From an uncultured Clostridium sp. (GTDB taxonomy: Bacteria; Bacillota; Clostridia; Clostridiales; Clostridiaceae), in assembly GCA_902785295.1 (NCBI GenBank), contig CACZYK010000007.1, positions 1-64,000 of the forward strand: a stretch of 64,000 bases of DNA, read 5' to 3'. Positions 63,951 to 64,000 of this stretch are shown one piece after another. Position 1 is the first letter of the stretch. The number at the start of each line of letters is the position of its first letter. The notes under the pieces are model-generated. The model ran no database searches and was not told the origin of the DNA. It was given only the letters and a program-made list of their open reading frames with translations. The position numbers were made by a program, and so were the translations under genes.

Positions 63951-64000
63951 ACAAGCATTTATAAGTATGTACGGATAGTTAGTTCGGAATTTACGCCTTT

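Larger units (their letters stand above)
62200..63960 (+). mobile_element. Second IS607-family element, decayed
   Basis: tnpA and a frameshifted tnpB in tandem. It is unrelated in sequence detail to the 49.8 kb copy (different TnpA and a TnpB of another subgroup), so two independent arrivals. Ends were not defined. Confidence 0.75.

Noticed and set aside
1..64000. Integrase and attachment site
   Set aside because: The only recombinases are IS607 transposases; the rep, iterons and tub genes point to plasmid maintenance instead.

Overview
The window is a very AT-rich piece of a large temperate Clostridium phage that is kept as a plasmid (a phage-plasmid). I recognise it, from memory and not from a search, as close in gene content to the C. 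botulinum group III phage c-st. The main reasons are a TubZ tubulin-like GTPase with its TubR, TubY and phased tubC repeats, a plasmid-type Rep_3 initiator with iterons, a full tailed-phage head module, and a YonO-type phage RNA polymerase with YonK-like and HU-like neighbours, as in Bacillus phage SPbeta. No integrase, toxin gene or lysis cassette is seen here.

Layout: 1-17.6 kb (minus strand) is the virion module, read from right to left: small-terminase candidate, large terminase, portal, protease/scaffold, decoration protein, capsid, connectors, tail tube, tape measure. 17.9-34.5 kb (minus) is the replication, transcription and RNA-handling module: ClpP-like protease, metallophosphoesterase, a TROVE-like/vWA protein flanked by tRNA-like RNAs, tRNA-Ile, tRNA-Met, YonK-like protein, PIN-PhoH ATPase, HU protein, YonO-type RNA polymerase, UvrD-like helicase, frameshifted DNA methyltransferase, ParB-like protein. 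34.5-42.6 kb is the plasmid-maintenance core: an origin-like palindrome field, a GIY-YIG/Rep fusion, the Rep initiator with iterons, then TubY-tubC-TubR-TubZ. 42.7-56.2 kb (plus) is a cargo arm of small, mostly cotranscribed genes: TerD, 5'-nucleotidase, PcfJ-like, phosphatases, methyltransferase, Bro-N/Rha/GIY-YIG fusion, pentapeptide protein, DUF2325 protein and an IS607 element. 56.2-57.4 kb (minus) holds a putative ADP-ribosyltransferase and a membrane protein. 57.4-62.2 kb is mostly non-coding, with a sharp strand-composition flip, strong promoters, structured leader RNAs and tiny genes. A second, decayed IS607 ends the window.

The most notable structure is that essential late genes are split by ORF-less group I introns. 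There are three in the large terminase, one exactly inside the catalytic DFD/GD motif of the YonO polymerase, and one at the left edge in the tape measure. Splicing, which I reconstructed from guide-sequence pairing and reading frame, restores a 619-634 aa terminase (depending on the start codon) and a 926 aa polymerase.

A second global pattern is a roughly 16-base element (A/T-rich core AATAATATAAA, then AAAAGT or CAAG) present about 25 times. One form sits directly upstream of the -35 box of sigma-A promoters. The other sits between stop codons and the next ribosome binding site in the minus-strand operons. It is a candidate operator or phage-specific regulatory site, analogous to the repeated element of SPbeta.
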